Assembly (NCBI GenBank): GCA_024644745.1
Contig: JAHEHF010000006.1
Coordinates: 1 to 64,000 of the forward strand
Direction: 5' to 3'
From: Flavobacteriaceae bacterium
GTDB lineage: Bacteria > Bacteroidota > Bacteroidia > Flavobacteriales > Flavobacteriaceae
DNA: 64,000 nt
The position numbers and the translations under genes were made by a program. Shown here in pieces: positions 7,573-15,872 of the stretch (position 1 is the stretch's first letter; each line of letters starts with the position of its first letter). Below the pieces are notes generated by a model. The model saw only the letters and a list, made by a program, of their open reading frames with translations, searched no databases and was not told the origin of the DNA.

Positions 7573-9870
7573 TTAAAAATCTATTTCACCATTCGGATCA
7601 GGTTTCTTTTTATCTTCTTCTGCGTTTTCTTCTTTGGGTAGATCACAATCGATATTGATCGTCAGTTCTTCTGGTTCTTCAAAAGCTTCTTTGCTGATGT
7701 TCAATTCTTCATCAGCATAATTTCTTTTCATGTACAGTGCCCAGATCGGCAATGCCATGGAAGCGCCCTGCCCCCTGTTCAAATCGACAAAATGGACAGA
7801 TCTGTCTTCCGCACCAACCCATACACCCGTCGAAAGGTTCGGAACAAGACCTATAAACCACCCGTCTGACTGGTTTTGGGTTGTACCCGTTTTTCCGGCT
7901 ATGGGGTTGTCAAACTGATACGGATAACCTGTGGCAACATTATCAGGATACTTTGCCCCCGAAGTTCGCAAACGGACCCCTGATCCGTACCGCGTGACGC
8001 CTTCCATAAGGCTGATGGTTGTATACGCAATGCTTTCACTTAGAACCTCGCGGGTCTCGGGTGTAAATTCTTCCAGAATGGTACCGTTTTTATCTTCAAT
8101 TCGAAGGATCATCATCGGTTTTACATACATGCCCTTGTTGGCAAAAGTATTGAGGGCTCCGACCATTTCATAAAGGCTCAGATCAACGGTGCCAAGAGCC
8201 ACTGAAGGAACTGCAGGAATTTCGGTTTCCACACCAAGGTTCTTCGCCATCCTGACCACATTCTGTGGTGTTGTTTTGTCGATCAGATTTGCTGAAATCA
8301 CATTGATCGAGTTGGCCAGTGCATTTTTTAGGGTTCTCAAACCTCCGTATTCATCGCCCGAGTTTCGGGGTGTCCAGTCTTCATCCAAATGGTATTTTCC
8401 TGCCGGAATGGTGTAAGGTGTATTTGGAAATTCGTCACAGGGAGACAAACCCAGCTGATTGATGGCCGTAGCATAGACAAAAGGCTTGAAAGTAGAGCCC
8501 ACCTGTCTTTTTCCCTGCTTCACATGGTCGTACTGGAAATGTTTGTAATTGATTCCACCCACCCAGGCTTTGACGTGCCCGGTCGTTGGGTCTGTGGACA
8601 ACAGGCCAGACTGCAGTATGAATTTATTGTATCGTATGGAATCATAAGGAGTAAGAACCGTGTCAATTTCTCCTTTCCACGAAAACAATTTCATGGGTGT
8701 CTCCACATAGAAGGAACTTTTGATGTCTTCCTCTGATAAGCCGGCAGCTTTCATTTTCCTCCATCTTTCACTTCTTTTCATGGCCGAGAGCATGGTCGAC
8801 TCTATCTGCTCCGGCTCAAGATCATAAAAGGGGGCCGTTTTATTATTTTTTTGCTGCTTGAAAAATATTTCCTGAAGATTGCTCAGGTGCTCGGTCATGG
8901 CTTCCTCTGCATTGTGCTGTAACCTGGAATCAAGGGTTACATATATTTTTAATCCGTCCCGGTAAATATTGTAGCTCTCACCATCGGGTTTCGGGTTTTT
9001 AGTGATCCATTTTTTCATAAAATCCCTGACATATTCCCTGAAATAAGTAGCCGTTCCGTCACTGTGTCCCTCCATGTTGATATCGAGTGCAAGGGGTAGT
9101 TTTTGCAAAGAATCTTTTTCCTTTTCTGTGAGGAATTCATTTCGGACCATTTGTTTCAATACAACGTTACGTCTTTGTTGTACCATTTCTGGACGGCGTA
9201 TGGGGTTGTAAAGGGAAGAGTTTTTGAGCATGCCAACCAGCATGGCAGATTCTTCTGTAATGAGTTCAGAAGGTTCTTTCCCAAAATAGATCCTGCTTGC
9301 CGAACGTATGCCGACTGCCGCATGTCCAAAATCGTACTTGTTAAAGTACATGGTAATGATCTCATTCTTGGTATATTGTTTTTCGAGCCTGATGGCGATC
9401 ACCCATTCCTTTACTTTTTGAATCAGCCTTTTGAAGATATTTCCTGAGGCTTTTTTGGTAAAGAGCATTTTTGCAAGTTGCTGCGTAATGGTACTCGCAC
9501 CTCCGTCTTTTCCCAGTTTGATGGCAGCTCTGAGCGTTCCTTGAAAATCGATCCCTGAATGCTCATAAAAGCGTTCATCCTCTGTGGCTGTCAGTGCATC
9601 GATCAAATTTTCGGGCAGCTCACTGAATTTTACAGGCGTTCTGTTTTCCCGGTAATATTTACCCAGGGTTTTTCCATCGATAGAAATCACCTCAGTGGCA
9701 AGGTTGTTTTCAGGATTTTCCAGTTCCTCAAAAGTGGGCAGTTTTCCGAAGACCCCTAAGGCAGCCAGGGAAAATATTAAAAACAAAAACAACAGTCCCC
9801 CAAAGAATAATCTCCATATCCATTTTGTGAACTTGCTGGATCCACCTGATTTCGGATTTTTTTTTGTCAT
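7573..9870 (-). CDS. Penicillin-binding protein 1A (bifunctional transglycosylase/transpeptidase)
   Basis: 765 residues, class A PBP that polymerises and cross-links peptidoglycan in the periplasm. It has a cytoplasmic N-terminus, a single membrane helix (about residues 18-41), a GT51 transglycosylase domain with catalytic E97 (TATEDERFYEHSG) and the GGASTITQQLAKML motif, then a penicillin-binding domain with S459xxK462 (VGSTFKPF), an SxN motif (NSINV) and KTGTTQ. The acidic, lysine-rich C-terminal tail is not conserved. The start codon overlaps the gldH stop by one base (TAATG), implying translational coupling with the gliding lipoprotein gene. Confidence 0.95.
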   Translation of the reverse strand: MTKKNPKSGGSSKFTKWIWRLFFGGLLFLFLIFSLAALGVFGKLPTFEELENPENNLATEVISIDGKTLGKYYRENRTPVKFSELPENLIDALTATEDERFYEHSGIDFQGTLRAAIKLGKDGGASTITQQLAKMLFTKKASGNIFKRLIQKVKEWVIAIRLEKQYTKNEIITMYFNKYDFGHAAVGIRSASRIYFGKEPSELITEESAMLVGMLKNSSLYNPIRRPEMVQQRRNVVLKQMVRNEFLTEKEKDSLQKLPLALDINMEGHSDGTATYFREYVRDFMKKWITKNPKPDGESYNIYRDGLKIYVTLDSRLQHNAEEAMTEHLSNLQEIFFKQQKNNKTAPFYDLEPEQIESTMLSAMKRSERWRKMKAAGLSEEDIKSSFYVETPMKLFSWKGEIDTVLTPYDSIRYNKFILQSGLLSTDPTTGHVKAWVGGINYKHFQYDHVKQGKRQVGSTFKPFVYATAINQLGLSPCDEFPNTPYTIPAGKYHLDEDWTPRNSGDEYGGLRTLKNALANSINVISANLIDKTTPQNVVRMAKNLGVETEIPAVPSVALGTVDLSLYEMVGALNTFANKGMYVKPMMILRIEDKNGTILEEFTPETREVLSESIAYTTISLMEGVTRYGSGVRLRTSGAKYPDNVATGYPYQFDNPIAGKTGTTQNQSDGWFIGLVPNLSTGVWVGAEDRSVHFVDLNRGQGASMALPIWALYMKRNYADEELNISKEAFEEPEELTINIDCDLPKEENAEEDKKKPDPNGEIDF

Positions 9871-10385
9871 TATTTTACTTTTTCAATTTGCACTCCAACG
9901 TCTGATATTCCATTCAGGCTTTCAAGACCTTCGATATCTCTTGTTTTTCGCATGGCCTGTTGTACTGAAATATTGTAATCTCCTTTTAAAGAAAAGGTTA
10001 CATTGGTTTTATATTCTAATTTATTTTCTTTTGTGTCAGAGATTCCTGTACCCAGGAAACGACCTTCGGGCGTTGTCATTTCATATTCGAGCGTATCAAT
10101 GATCTGATAGTTGTTGGGAAACCTGATGCCAACGATCAGGAACAGGTTGCTGAATTCATAATCCTTGTTGTTTCTCAGGGTAATATAGATATTATTTTTT
10201 TGCAGTGTATCTGATGTGTTTATGGTAAAATTGACAATCGAATCTTTGTGCCATTGGTTGTTTTCAATGGTCTTATACTGATTGTAAACCATATCCCTGG
10301 TACAGGCGGAAGTATAAAGTGCAAGGGTAAAAAACAATATTATTTTCCCAAGACCCTGAGCTTTCATCTTCATTTGAATTTTCAT
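9870..10385 (-). CDS. gldH: Gliding motility lipoprotein GldH
   Basis: 171 residues from the ATG at 10385. A hydrophobic segment (IILFFTLALYTSAC) leads to a lipobox with C28 as the lipidated residue. The mature part (YNQYKTIENNQWHKDSIVNF...FSNLFLIVGIRFPN) matches GldH, a lipoprotein needed for gliding and linked to type IX secretion. Further ATGs at 10373 and 10367 could serve as start. The gene lies 2 nt after the ricT stop and overlaps the PBP start by one base, so it sits in a coupled operon. Confidence 0.85.
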   Translation of the reverse strand: MKIQMKMKAQGLGKIILFFTLALYTSACTRDMVYNQYKTIENNQWHKDSIVNFTINTSDTLQKNNIYITLRNNKDYEFSNLFLIVGIRFPNNYQIIDTLEYEMTTPEGRFLGTGISDTKENKLEYKTNVTFSLKGDYNISVQQAMRKTRDIEGLESLNGISDVGVQIEKVK

Positions 10386-10387
10386 TC

Positions 10388-11593
10388 TCAATTTTTCTTT
10401 TTTTGCAGATTGTTTTTGTTATTCTTATTGCTTTTGGTGCCCCTGAAATTTCGATTTCGTTTATTTTTCTGCTTTCGTTTATTTTTACTGTACTTCGGTT
10501 TGTCAAATCTGGTCAAACTGTCCTGGCCAACAACATCCGTGAATTTAGAAGCGTCTGCCACTTCAAACTCAAGTTCCAGGGCATATTCTTCCAGGCTCGT
10601 TGCTTTCTTGTTATTTTTATTCAGTTCTAAGATCTGATTGGCCTGATCCACAGTAAGTTTGTGCCAGACTACAGGACTTTCCTTATAAGCATACCACAAC
10701 CAACCTTTAAAAATGTCCATTTTTTGAAAAATTGCAGGGCCTTTTTCTGTTTGTAACCAGATGCTGGTCTTGGGAAATTTTTTAAGGGAATCCAGATAGG
10801 AATCGAGTTCATAGTTGAGGCAGCATTTCAACTTCCCGCATTGTCCGGCTAATTTTTGAGGATTCAGTGAAAGTTGCTGATATCGGGCTGCCGAGGTGCT
10901 GACCGACCTGAAGTCAGTGAGCCAGGTGGAACAACACAATTCTCTTCCGCAGGAACCTATTCCGCCAAGGCGCGACGCTTCCTGACGCAATCCAACTTGT
11001 TTCATTTCTACCCTGAGGCTGAAGGTTCCGGCGAGTTCTCTGATCAATTGCCTGAAATCAACTCTTTCTTCTGCCGTGTAATAAAAGGTTGCTTTATTGC
11101 CATCTCCCTGATACTCCACATCAGATAATTTCATCTTCAATCCTAGGCGGCTGATAATCAGCCTGGATTTTTTTTGAACTTCTTTTTCTTTTCCCCTGGC
11201 ACTGGTCCAGATGTCGATATCTTTTTGGGAGGCCTTTCTGTAAACCTGTTTCAGGTCTTCACTTTTCACAGAGACCTTCTTCTTTCGCATTTGAACTTTC
11301 ACAAGTTCTCCGGTGAGCGATACAACACCGATATCGTGGCCGGGCGAAGTTTCAACAGCAACAATATCACCAATACATATTTGGAGGTTTTTCAGGTTCC
11401 TGTAAAAGCTCTTTCTGCCATTCTTAAATCTCACTTCAACAATGTCAAAAGGTATTTGGTTTCCCGGCAAAGCCATGTTCGACAGCCAGTCAAAAACGGT
11501 AAGTTTGTCGCAACTTCCTGAGGCACAGGCGCCATTGCTTTTACAGCCCAGAGGCAATCCATTTATAGAGGATGAGCAAGAGTTACAGCTCAT
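10388..11593 (-). CDS. ricT: RicT/YaaT-type PSP1-domain protein with extra cysteines
   Basis: 401 residues. The PSP1 C-terminal-like domain occupies about residues 50-290. It carries the family cysteines in GSCGRELCCSTWL and GQCGKLKCCLNYE. In B. subtilis RicT joins an Fe-S-carrying complex (RicA/F/T) that affects RNA processing. This copy adds a Cys-rich N-terminus (C3, C6, C17, C23, C28) and a Lys/Asn-rich basic tail of about 35 residues, which could bind RNA or simply be disordered. It is first in the ricT-gldH-pbp1A-ligase run, with a ferredoxin gene upstream on the same strand. Family assignment is good; the role in Bacteroidota is not established. Confidence 0.85.
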   Translation of the reverse strand: MSCNSCSSSINGLPLGCKSNGACASGSCDKLTVFDWLSNMALPGNQIPFDIVEVRFKNGRKSFYRNLKNLQICIGDIVAVETSPGHDIGVVSLTGELVKVQMRKKKVSVKSEDLKQVYRKASQKDIDIWTSARGKEKEVQKKSRLIISRLGLKMKLSDVEYQGDGNKATFYYTAEERVDFRQLIRELAGTFSLRVEMKQVGLRQEASRLGGIGSCGRELCCSTWLTDFRSVSTSAARYQQLSLNPQKLAGQCGKLKCCLNYELDSYLDSLKKFPKTSIWLQTEKGPAIFQKMDIFKGWLWYAYKESPVVWHKLTVDQANQILELNKNNKKATSLEEYALELEFEVADASKFTDVVGQDSLTRFDKPKYSKNKRKQKNKRNRNFRGTKSNKNNKNNLQKKKN

Positions 11594-11781
11594 AAGATGT
11601 CTTTATTTTGAATTGAGAATCATTATTTACTTTCTCCTTTAGTCGTGTCACCAATCATTTATCCTTTAGCTTCACCGAATTTATTTAAAGTAAATTCTCA
11701 ATATGAGTTCGAAAAATTTTAGGTAAATATACTCAATATTGATAAACTAAAGACAAAGGTTCGAATTATTGAAAAAGCCCA

Positions 11782-12012
11782 TTACTTTTCCTTGACACTG
11801 ATAATTTTCACCGGACAGGCTTCCTTGGCTTTCTCGGCGTTCTCCAGGATTGAATCATCTGGAGATTTCAATGTAAAAAAACCTTTTTTATCTGTTGAAT
11901 GGAGTAAAACCGATTTTCCGTCTTTTTTGGACATCTGAAATTGCTTGGGCGCCAGTTCAACGCAATAATTGCAACCGATACACTTATTTCTTTGTAATGT
12001 AATGATGACCAT
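11782..12012 (-). CDS. Small single-cluster ferredoxin
   Basis: 76 residues with C11-IG-C14-NY-C17 and a distant C66-Pro, the ligand pattern of monocluster [4Fe-4S] (or [3Fe-4S]) ferredoxins. It is a soluble one-electron carrier; its partner enzyme is unknown. It has its own -7 promoter element 75 nt upstream and is separated by 188 nt from ricT, which reads in the same direction. That intergenic stretch holds no evident terminator. It is divergent from holB. Confidence 0.88.
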   Translation of the reverse strand: MVIITLQRNKCIGCNYCVELAPKQFQMSKKDGKSVLLHSTDKKGFFTLKSPDDSILENAEKAKEACPVKIISVKEK

Positions 12013-12086
12013 AACCTAATTTAACGAGGAACTGTTTCTCTGCGCTGCTCAACAGTGAAAATGCTTTGATTCCGTTGAAATTTTTG

Positions 12087-12094
12087 CAAAAATA
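12087..12094 (-). promoter_or_regulatory. -7 element of the ferredoxin gene
   Basis: On the minus strand this reads TATTTTTG, matching TAnnTTTG. No TTG lies at ideal spacing (nearest about 24 nt). It is 75 nt before the start codon. Confidence 0.45.
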
Positions 12095-12191
12095 GGGTTT
12101 TTTAAAGAATAAAAGCAGCAAGAAAATAGTGATTGAATCTTCAGCAAAATCCTAAGTTTTTTGTTTTCTTTGTAAATCAAGAATCTCAGAA

Positions 12192-13349
12192 ATGCTTTTT
12201 TCAGATATCATAGGGCAGGAAAACATCAAAAAACATTTGATCAGAACCGTAGAGAACGGCAGAATTTCACATGCCCAGTTGTTCGTGGGACCAACCGGTA
12301 GTGGTGCGCTTCCCATGGCCATCGCCTATGCCCGGTATATCCTTTGTCAGAATAAGCATGGCGAAAACAATACAGGAGATGCGGCCTGCAATACCAAATT
12401 TGAAAAATTAATGCACCCTGATCTTCATTTTTCTTTTCCGGTGACAACCAATGAGAAGGTGAAAAAACATCCAACCAGCAACTCCTTTATGCACGACTGG
12501 AGAATCTTTGTTGAAGAGACCCCTTATGGGAGCTTGTTCAACTGGTATCAGTTACTGGGCATTGAGAACAAACAGGGTCAGATTGGAGTAGACGAGGCCG
12601 AAGAAATTGTTAAAAAGCTCATTTTAAAGCCCTATGAAGGAGGTTATAAGGTGATGATCATCTGGAGGGCCGAGAAGATGAACACTGCTGCTTCGAATAA
12701 ACTGCTAAAGCTGATTGAAGAGCCGCCTGAAAAAACACTTTTTTTGCTGGTCGCTGAAAATGAGGAGCAGATCATCAAGACCATTTTATCGCGATGTCAG
12801 GTGCTTCATTTTCAAGCCCTGACAGAACAGAATATCATAGACACCTTAATGGCAAAGCACAGTGTTGATGAAAACCAGGCCATTAAGATCGCACATCAGT
12901 GCAATGGAAACTGGAACAAGGCCCTGCACCTGTTGCACCACGATGACAATGAGCTGGTCTTTGAGAAATGGTTCATTACCTGGATTCGATCAGCTTTCAG
13001 GGCGAAAGGAGATGCCAGCGTGGTACAGGACCTTATCAAATGGAGTGAAGAGATTGCCAAAACAGGAAGAGAAACACAAAAACGATTTTTAAAATACTGC
13101 TCCCATTTTTTCAGGCAGGCATTGCTTACAAATTACAATGCCAGATCCCTGGTCTTTTTCGAATCTCATACTGAAAATTTTGATCTTGAAAAGTTTGCCC
13201 CTTTTGTTCACGGTGCAAATATTGAAGACATCAATACGGCCATTGAGGATGCGATCTATCACATCGAAAGGAATGGCAATGCCAAAATCATTTTGCTTGA
13301 CCTGTCGATGCAGCTCACCAGGAGTCTTCACCAAAAAGAGGAAAAATAA
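12192..13349 (+). CDS. holB: DNA polymerase III subunit delta'
   Basis: 385 residues of the clamp-loader delta' family. The N-terminal AAA+ fold begins FSDIIGQENIKKHLI. At residues 33-40 the P-loop position reads GPTGSGAL, lacking the Lys-Thr/Ser needed for ATP binding, which fits the non-hydrolysing delta' stator. The conserved EADKMN-like segment (WRAEKMNTAASNKLLKLIEEP) and the SRCQ motif follow. It helps load the beta clamp at the replication fork. Stop codons of holB and the convergent trhA directly abut (13349/13350). Confidence 0.9.
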   Translation: MLFSDIIGQENIKKHLIRTVENGRISHAQLFVGPTGSGALPMAIAYARYILCQNKHGENNTGDAACNTKFEKLMHPDLHFSFPVTTNEKVKKHPTSNSFMHDWRIFVEETPYGSLFNWYQLLGIENKQGQIGVDEAEEIVKKLILKPYEGGYKVMIIWRAEKMNTAASNKLLKLIEEPPEKTLFLLVAENEEQIIKTILSRCQVLHFQALTEQNIIDTLMAKHSVDENQAIKIAHQCNGNWNKALHLLHHDDNELVFEKWFITWIRSAFRAKGDASVVQDLIKWSEEIAKTGRETQKRFLKYCSHFFRQALLTNYNARSLVFFESHTENFDLEKFAPFVHGANIEDINTAIEDAIYHIERNGNAKIILLDLSMQLTRSLHQKEEK

Positions 13350-14045
13350 TTATTTGGAAGGTAGCACGTAGAAGAAGATGGCCATAAAGTGACAGAAACT
13401 TCCAAGGAGCACGCAGACGTGAAATATGGCATGGTTAAAACGAATTCGTTTGATGCTGTAAAACAATGCTCCGATGCTGTAGGCCAACCCTCCTGAAAAC
13501 AACCACAATAGACCGGGAAGAGGAAAATTGTCTATAAGAGGTTTGATTGCTAAAATAATGACCCAACCCATCAATACATAGGCAATCGTTGATATTTTAT
13601 CGTATTTTCCAAAATAAAATACTTTAAAAATAATACCAATAATGGCCAGGCCCCATGACAATCCGAAGATGGTCCAGCCTACCCAACCTTTCAGGATTAC
13701 GAGGGTAAAAGGGGTGTAGGTCCCGGCGATCAGCACATAAATAGCGGCGTGATCAAGAATGTTTAACTTGATCCTTAGATCGGGGTTCTGGGTGTAATGA
13801 TACAGGGTAGAAGCCGCATATAAGAAAATCAGACTTGCCCCAAAAATAGAAAAACTGGTCAAGTGCCATACATTTCCGTCCCTGGAGGCGTAAACCATCA
13901 GCAGGACCAGGGCAGCGATGCTCAATAAGAACCCGATGCCATGGGTGATGACATTCAGGGTTTCTTCTTTGGAGTCGTAAAATGTGGTGTTCTTTTTCAA
14001 AGTATTCAAAAATAATAAAATTAATGCAGATGAGGTACCGGACAT
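13350..14045 (-). CDS. trhA: PAQR-family membrane protein (TrhA / hemolysin III)
   Basis: 231 residues, about seven membrane helices. The family signature is clear: KEETLNVITHGIGF at the N-terminus, SxxYHxx (STLYHYTQ), LDHAAIYVLIAGTYTPF, and a C-terminal HVCVLLGSFCHF with the paired histidines that form the metal site of PAQR proteins. Bacterial TrhA is linked to membrane fluidity homeostasis; the older name hemolysin III is misleading. About 20 residues before KEETLN are poorly conserved, so the start could be further inside. Confidence 0.87.
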   Translation of the reverse strand: MSGTSSALILLFLNTLKKNTTFYDSKEETLNVITHGIGFLLSIAALVLLMVYASRDGNVWHLTSFSIFGASLIFLYAASTLYHYTQNPDLRIKLNILDHAAIYVLIAGTYTPFTLVILKGWVGWTIFGLSWGLAIIGIIFKVFYFGKYDKISTIAYVLMGWVIILAIKPLIDNFPLPGLLWLFSGGLAYSIGALFYSIKRIRFNHAIFHVCVLLGSFCHFMAIFFYVLPSK

Positions 14046-14118
14046 TTTGGACCATCTGGTTTTCTCTTGAAATTTTTGTTTAAATTTATAAGATATTAAC
14101 CAAATTAAACGCGTAATT

Positions 14119-14361
14119 ATGAGTTTTATCTATTTTATAATCATCGGGGCAATCGCAGGTTGGCTTGCAGGAAAAATAATGGCCGGAGGTGGTTTTGGCC
14201 TTGCCATGAATATGGTTTTAGGAATCATTGGAGGTGTCGTGGGAGGTTGGCTATTTGGCCTGTTCGGAATCAGCACCGATGGCGGACTCATCGGTTCATT
14301 GGTTACAGCACTGGTCGGGGCGATATTGATTCTGTATGTAGGAAGGTTGATCAAGAAATAA
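14119..14361 (+). CDS. GlsB/YeaQ/YmgE-family small membrane protein
   Basis: 80 residues, almost entirely hydrophobic and glycine-rich, with three predicted helices. The pattern (IGAIAGWLAGKIM, then GIIGGVVGGWLF and LVGAILILYVGRL) is the transglycosylase-associated / GlsB family, usually stress-induced inner-membrane proteins of unknown mechanism. It is a monocistronic gene, divergent from trhA. Confidence 0.88.
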   Translation: MSFIYFIIIGAIAGWLAGKIMAGGGFGLAMNMVLGIIGGVVGGWLFGLFGISTDGGLIGSLVTALVGAILILYVGRLIKK

Positions 14362-14424
14362 ATGAGATTGTTTTTCGACATCAAAACTTAGTAAGGATCA
14401 CTTAGTCCTTATGACTTATTTCCT

Positions 14425-14432
14425 TATTTTTG
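14425..14432 (+). promoter_or_regulatory. -7 element upstream of trpS
   Basis: TATTTTTG, 24 nt before the trpS ATG; TTA at 14402-14404 lies 20 nt upstream in place of the usual TTG. A weak inverted repeat (TAAGGA...TCCTTA, 14392-14411) overlaps the -33 region. Confidence 0.5.
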
Positions 14433-14456
14433 CCCTTTAATTTTTAAGAAAGACAA

Positions 14457-15425
14457 ATGTCAAGAATACTTACAGGGGTTCAGAGTACCGGCACACCTCA
14501 TTTAGGAAACTTATTGGGCGCCATCATACCGGCGATTAAAATGTCAAAGGAATCTGAAGAAGAATCTTTTTTGTTCATTGCCGATATGCATTCTTTGACC
14601 CAGATAAAAGATGCGAAGGAATTAAGGCTAAATACCTACAGTACTGCAGCAACCTGGCTTGCATTTGGGGTAGATACGAAAAAAACGGTTTTTTACAGAC
14701 AGAGCGACGTTCCGCAGGTAACTGAACTTGCCTGGTATTTGAGTTGTTTTTATCCCTACCAGCGTCTTACACTGGCCCATAGTTTCAAGGATAAGGCCGA
14801 CAGACTGGAAGATGTGAATTCCGGATTGTTTGCTTATCCGATGTTGATGGCGGCTGACATTTTACTCTATGATGCTGATGAGGTTCCTGTGGGCAAGGAC
14901 CAGTTACAGCATTTGGAAATGTCAAGGGATGTGGCAAACCGATTCAACCATCAAATGGGTGAGACCCTTATTGCCCCCAAGGCAAAAATGAGGGAAAGCA
15001 CCATGTTGGTTCCCGGAACGGACGGGCAGAAAATGAGCAAATCAAAAGGCAACATCATCAATATCTTTCTGGCCGACAAACAGTTGAGAAAACAGATCAT
15101 GAAAATCAAGACGGATTCGACACCTCTTGAGGATCCTAAAAACCCAGATACCTGTAATTTGTTTGCCCTGTATAAATTAGTGGCAAGTGAGGAACAGATC
15201 GTAAAGATGCGCAGCAATTATGAAGGAGGAAACTATGGTTACGGTCATGCCAAGCAGGAATTTTATGAGCTGCTTATAGAAAAGTTCAAAACAGAAAGAG
15301 AGCGTTATCATTATTATATGGCTCATTTGTCGGAAGTTGATCAGATATTGCTACAGGGGGCGGAAAAAGCACACTTGGTAGCAGATAAAGTGCTGAAAAG
15401 GGTCAGAGAAAAACTAGGCTACTGA
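14457..15425 (+). CDS. trpS: Tryptophanyl-tRNA synthetase
   Basis: 322-residue class I aminoacyl-tRNA synthetase, usual bacterial length. It starts SRILTGVQSTGTPHLGNLLGA, where TPHLGN is the HIGH-equivalent motif, and has an exact KMSKS in the MVPGTDGQKMSKSKGN segment. It charges tRNA-Trp. A -7 promoter element sits 24 nt upstream; ridA follows 32 nt downstream on the same strand. Confidence 0.96.
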   Translation: MSRILTGVQSTGTPHLGNLLGAIIPAIKMSKESEEESFLFIADMHSLTQIKDAKELRLNTYSTAATWLAFGVDTKKTVFYRQSDVPQVTELAWYLSCFYPYQRLTLAHSFKDKADRLEDVNSGLFAYPMLMAADILLYDADEVPVGKDQLQHLEMSRDVANRFNHQMGETLIAPKAKMRESTMLVPGTDGQKMSKSKGNIINIFLADKQLRKQIMKIKTDSTPLEDPKNPDTCNLFALYKLVASEEQIVKMRSNYEGGNYGYGHAKQEFYELLIEKFKTERERYHYYMAHLSEVDQILLQGAEKAHLVADKVLKRVREKLGY

Positions 15426-15457
15426 AGAAAGACTTATTCATAAATTTAAAAGATGAT

Positions 15458-15841
15458 ATGCAAAGAAGATTGATCAGTTCGGGTTCTGAATTTGAAAGAA
15501 AAGTTGGCTATTCAAGAGCTGTTGTCGCCGGAGACATGATTTTTGTTGCCGGTACCACGGGATATGATTATGAATCTATGGAGATATCAGAGGATGTTGC
15601 CATACAGGCAGAGCAATGCTTCAAGAATATTGCAAAGGCTTTACACGAGGCAGACTCATCGCTAAAGGACATCGTGAGAGTAAGCTATATCCTTCCCAAT
15701 GCTGATGATTTTGAGGCCTGCTGGCCCGTATTGAAAAAGTATTTAGGGAACATCAGGCCCGCTGCAACAATGATCTCGGCAGGTCTTGCGGACCAAAAAA
15801 TGAAAATTGAAATAGAGGCAACGGCCATGAAAACAATATAG
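15458..15841 (+). CDS. RidA-family protein
   Basis: 127 residues, chorismate-mutase-like trimeric RidA/YjgF/UK114 fold. The family motif with the catalytic-type arginine is present near the C-terminus (NIRPAATMI), and FVAGTTGYDYE marks the N-terminal sheet. RidA proteins hydrolyse reactive enamine/imine intermediates; this sequence retains the arginine but belongs to a less typical subgroup, so the substrate is uncertain. It lies 32 nt after trpS and is probably cotranscribed. Confidence 0.88.
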   Translation: MQRRLISSGSEFERKVGYSRAVVAGDMIFVAGTTGYDYESMEISEDVAIQAEQCFKNIAKALHEADSSLKDIVRVSYILPNADDFEACWPVLKKYLGNIRPAATMISAGLADQKMKIEIEATAMKTI

Positions 15842-15872
15842 ACCTTCTACTGTTGTCTGATCTGGTCAAAAA

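Noticed and set aside
10403-10637. Phe/Leu-rich plus-strand ORFs opposite ricT
   Set aside because: Their composition is only the antisense of the Lys/Asn-rich RicT tail.
13350-14045. Hemolysin
   Set aside because: The sequence is a PAQR-type TrhA protein; the hemolysin name is historical and nothing here supports toxin activity.
14392-14411. Short inverted repeat TAAGGA...TCCTTA as a regulatory site of trpS
   Set aside because: Only 6-bp A/T-rich arms, not clearly above chance in this base composition; mentioned with the promoter instead.
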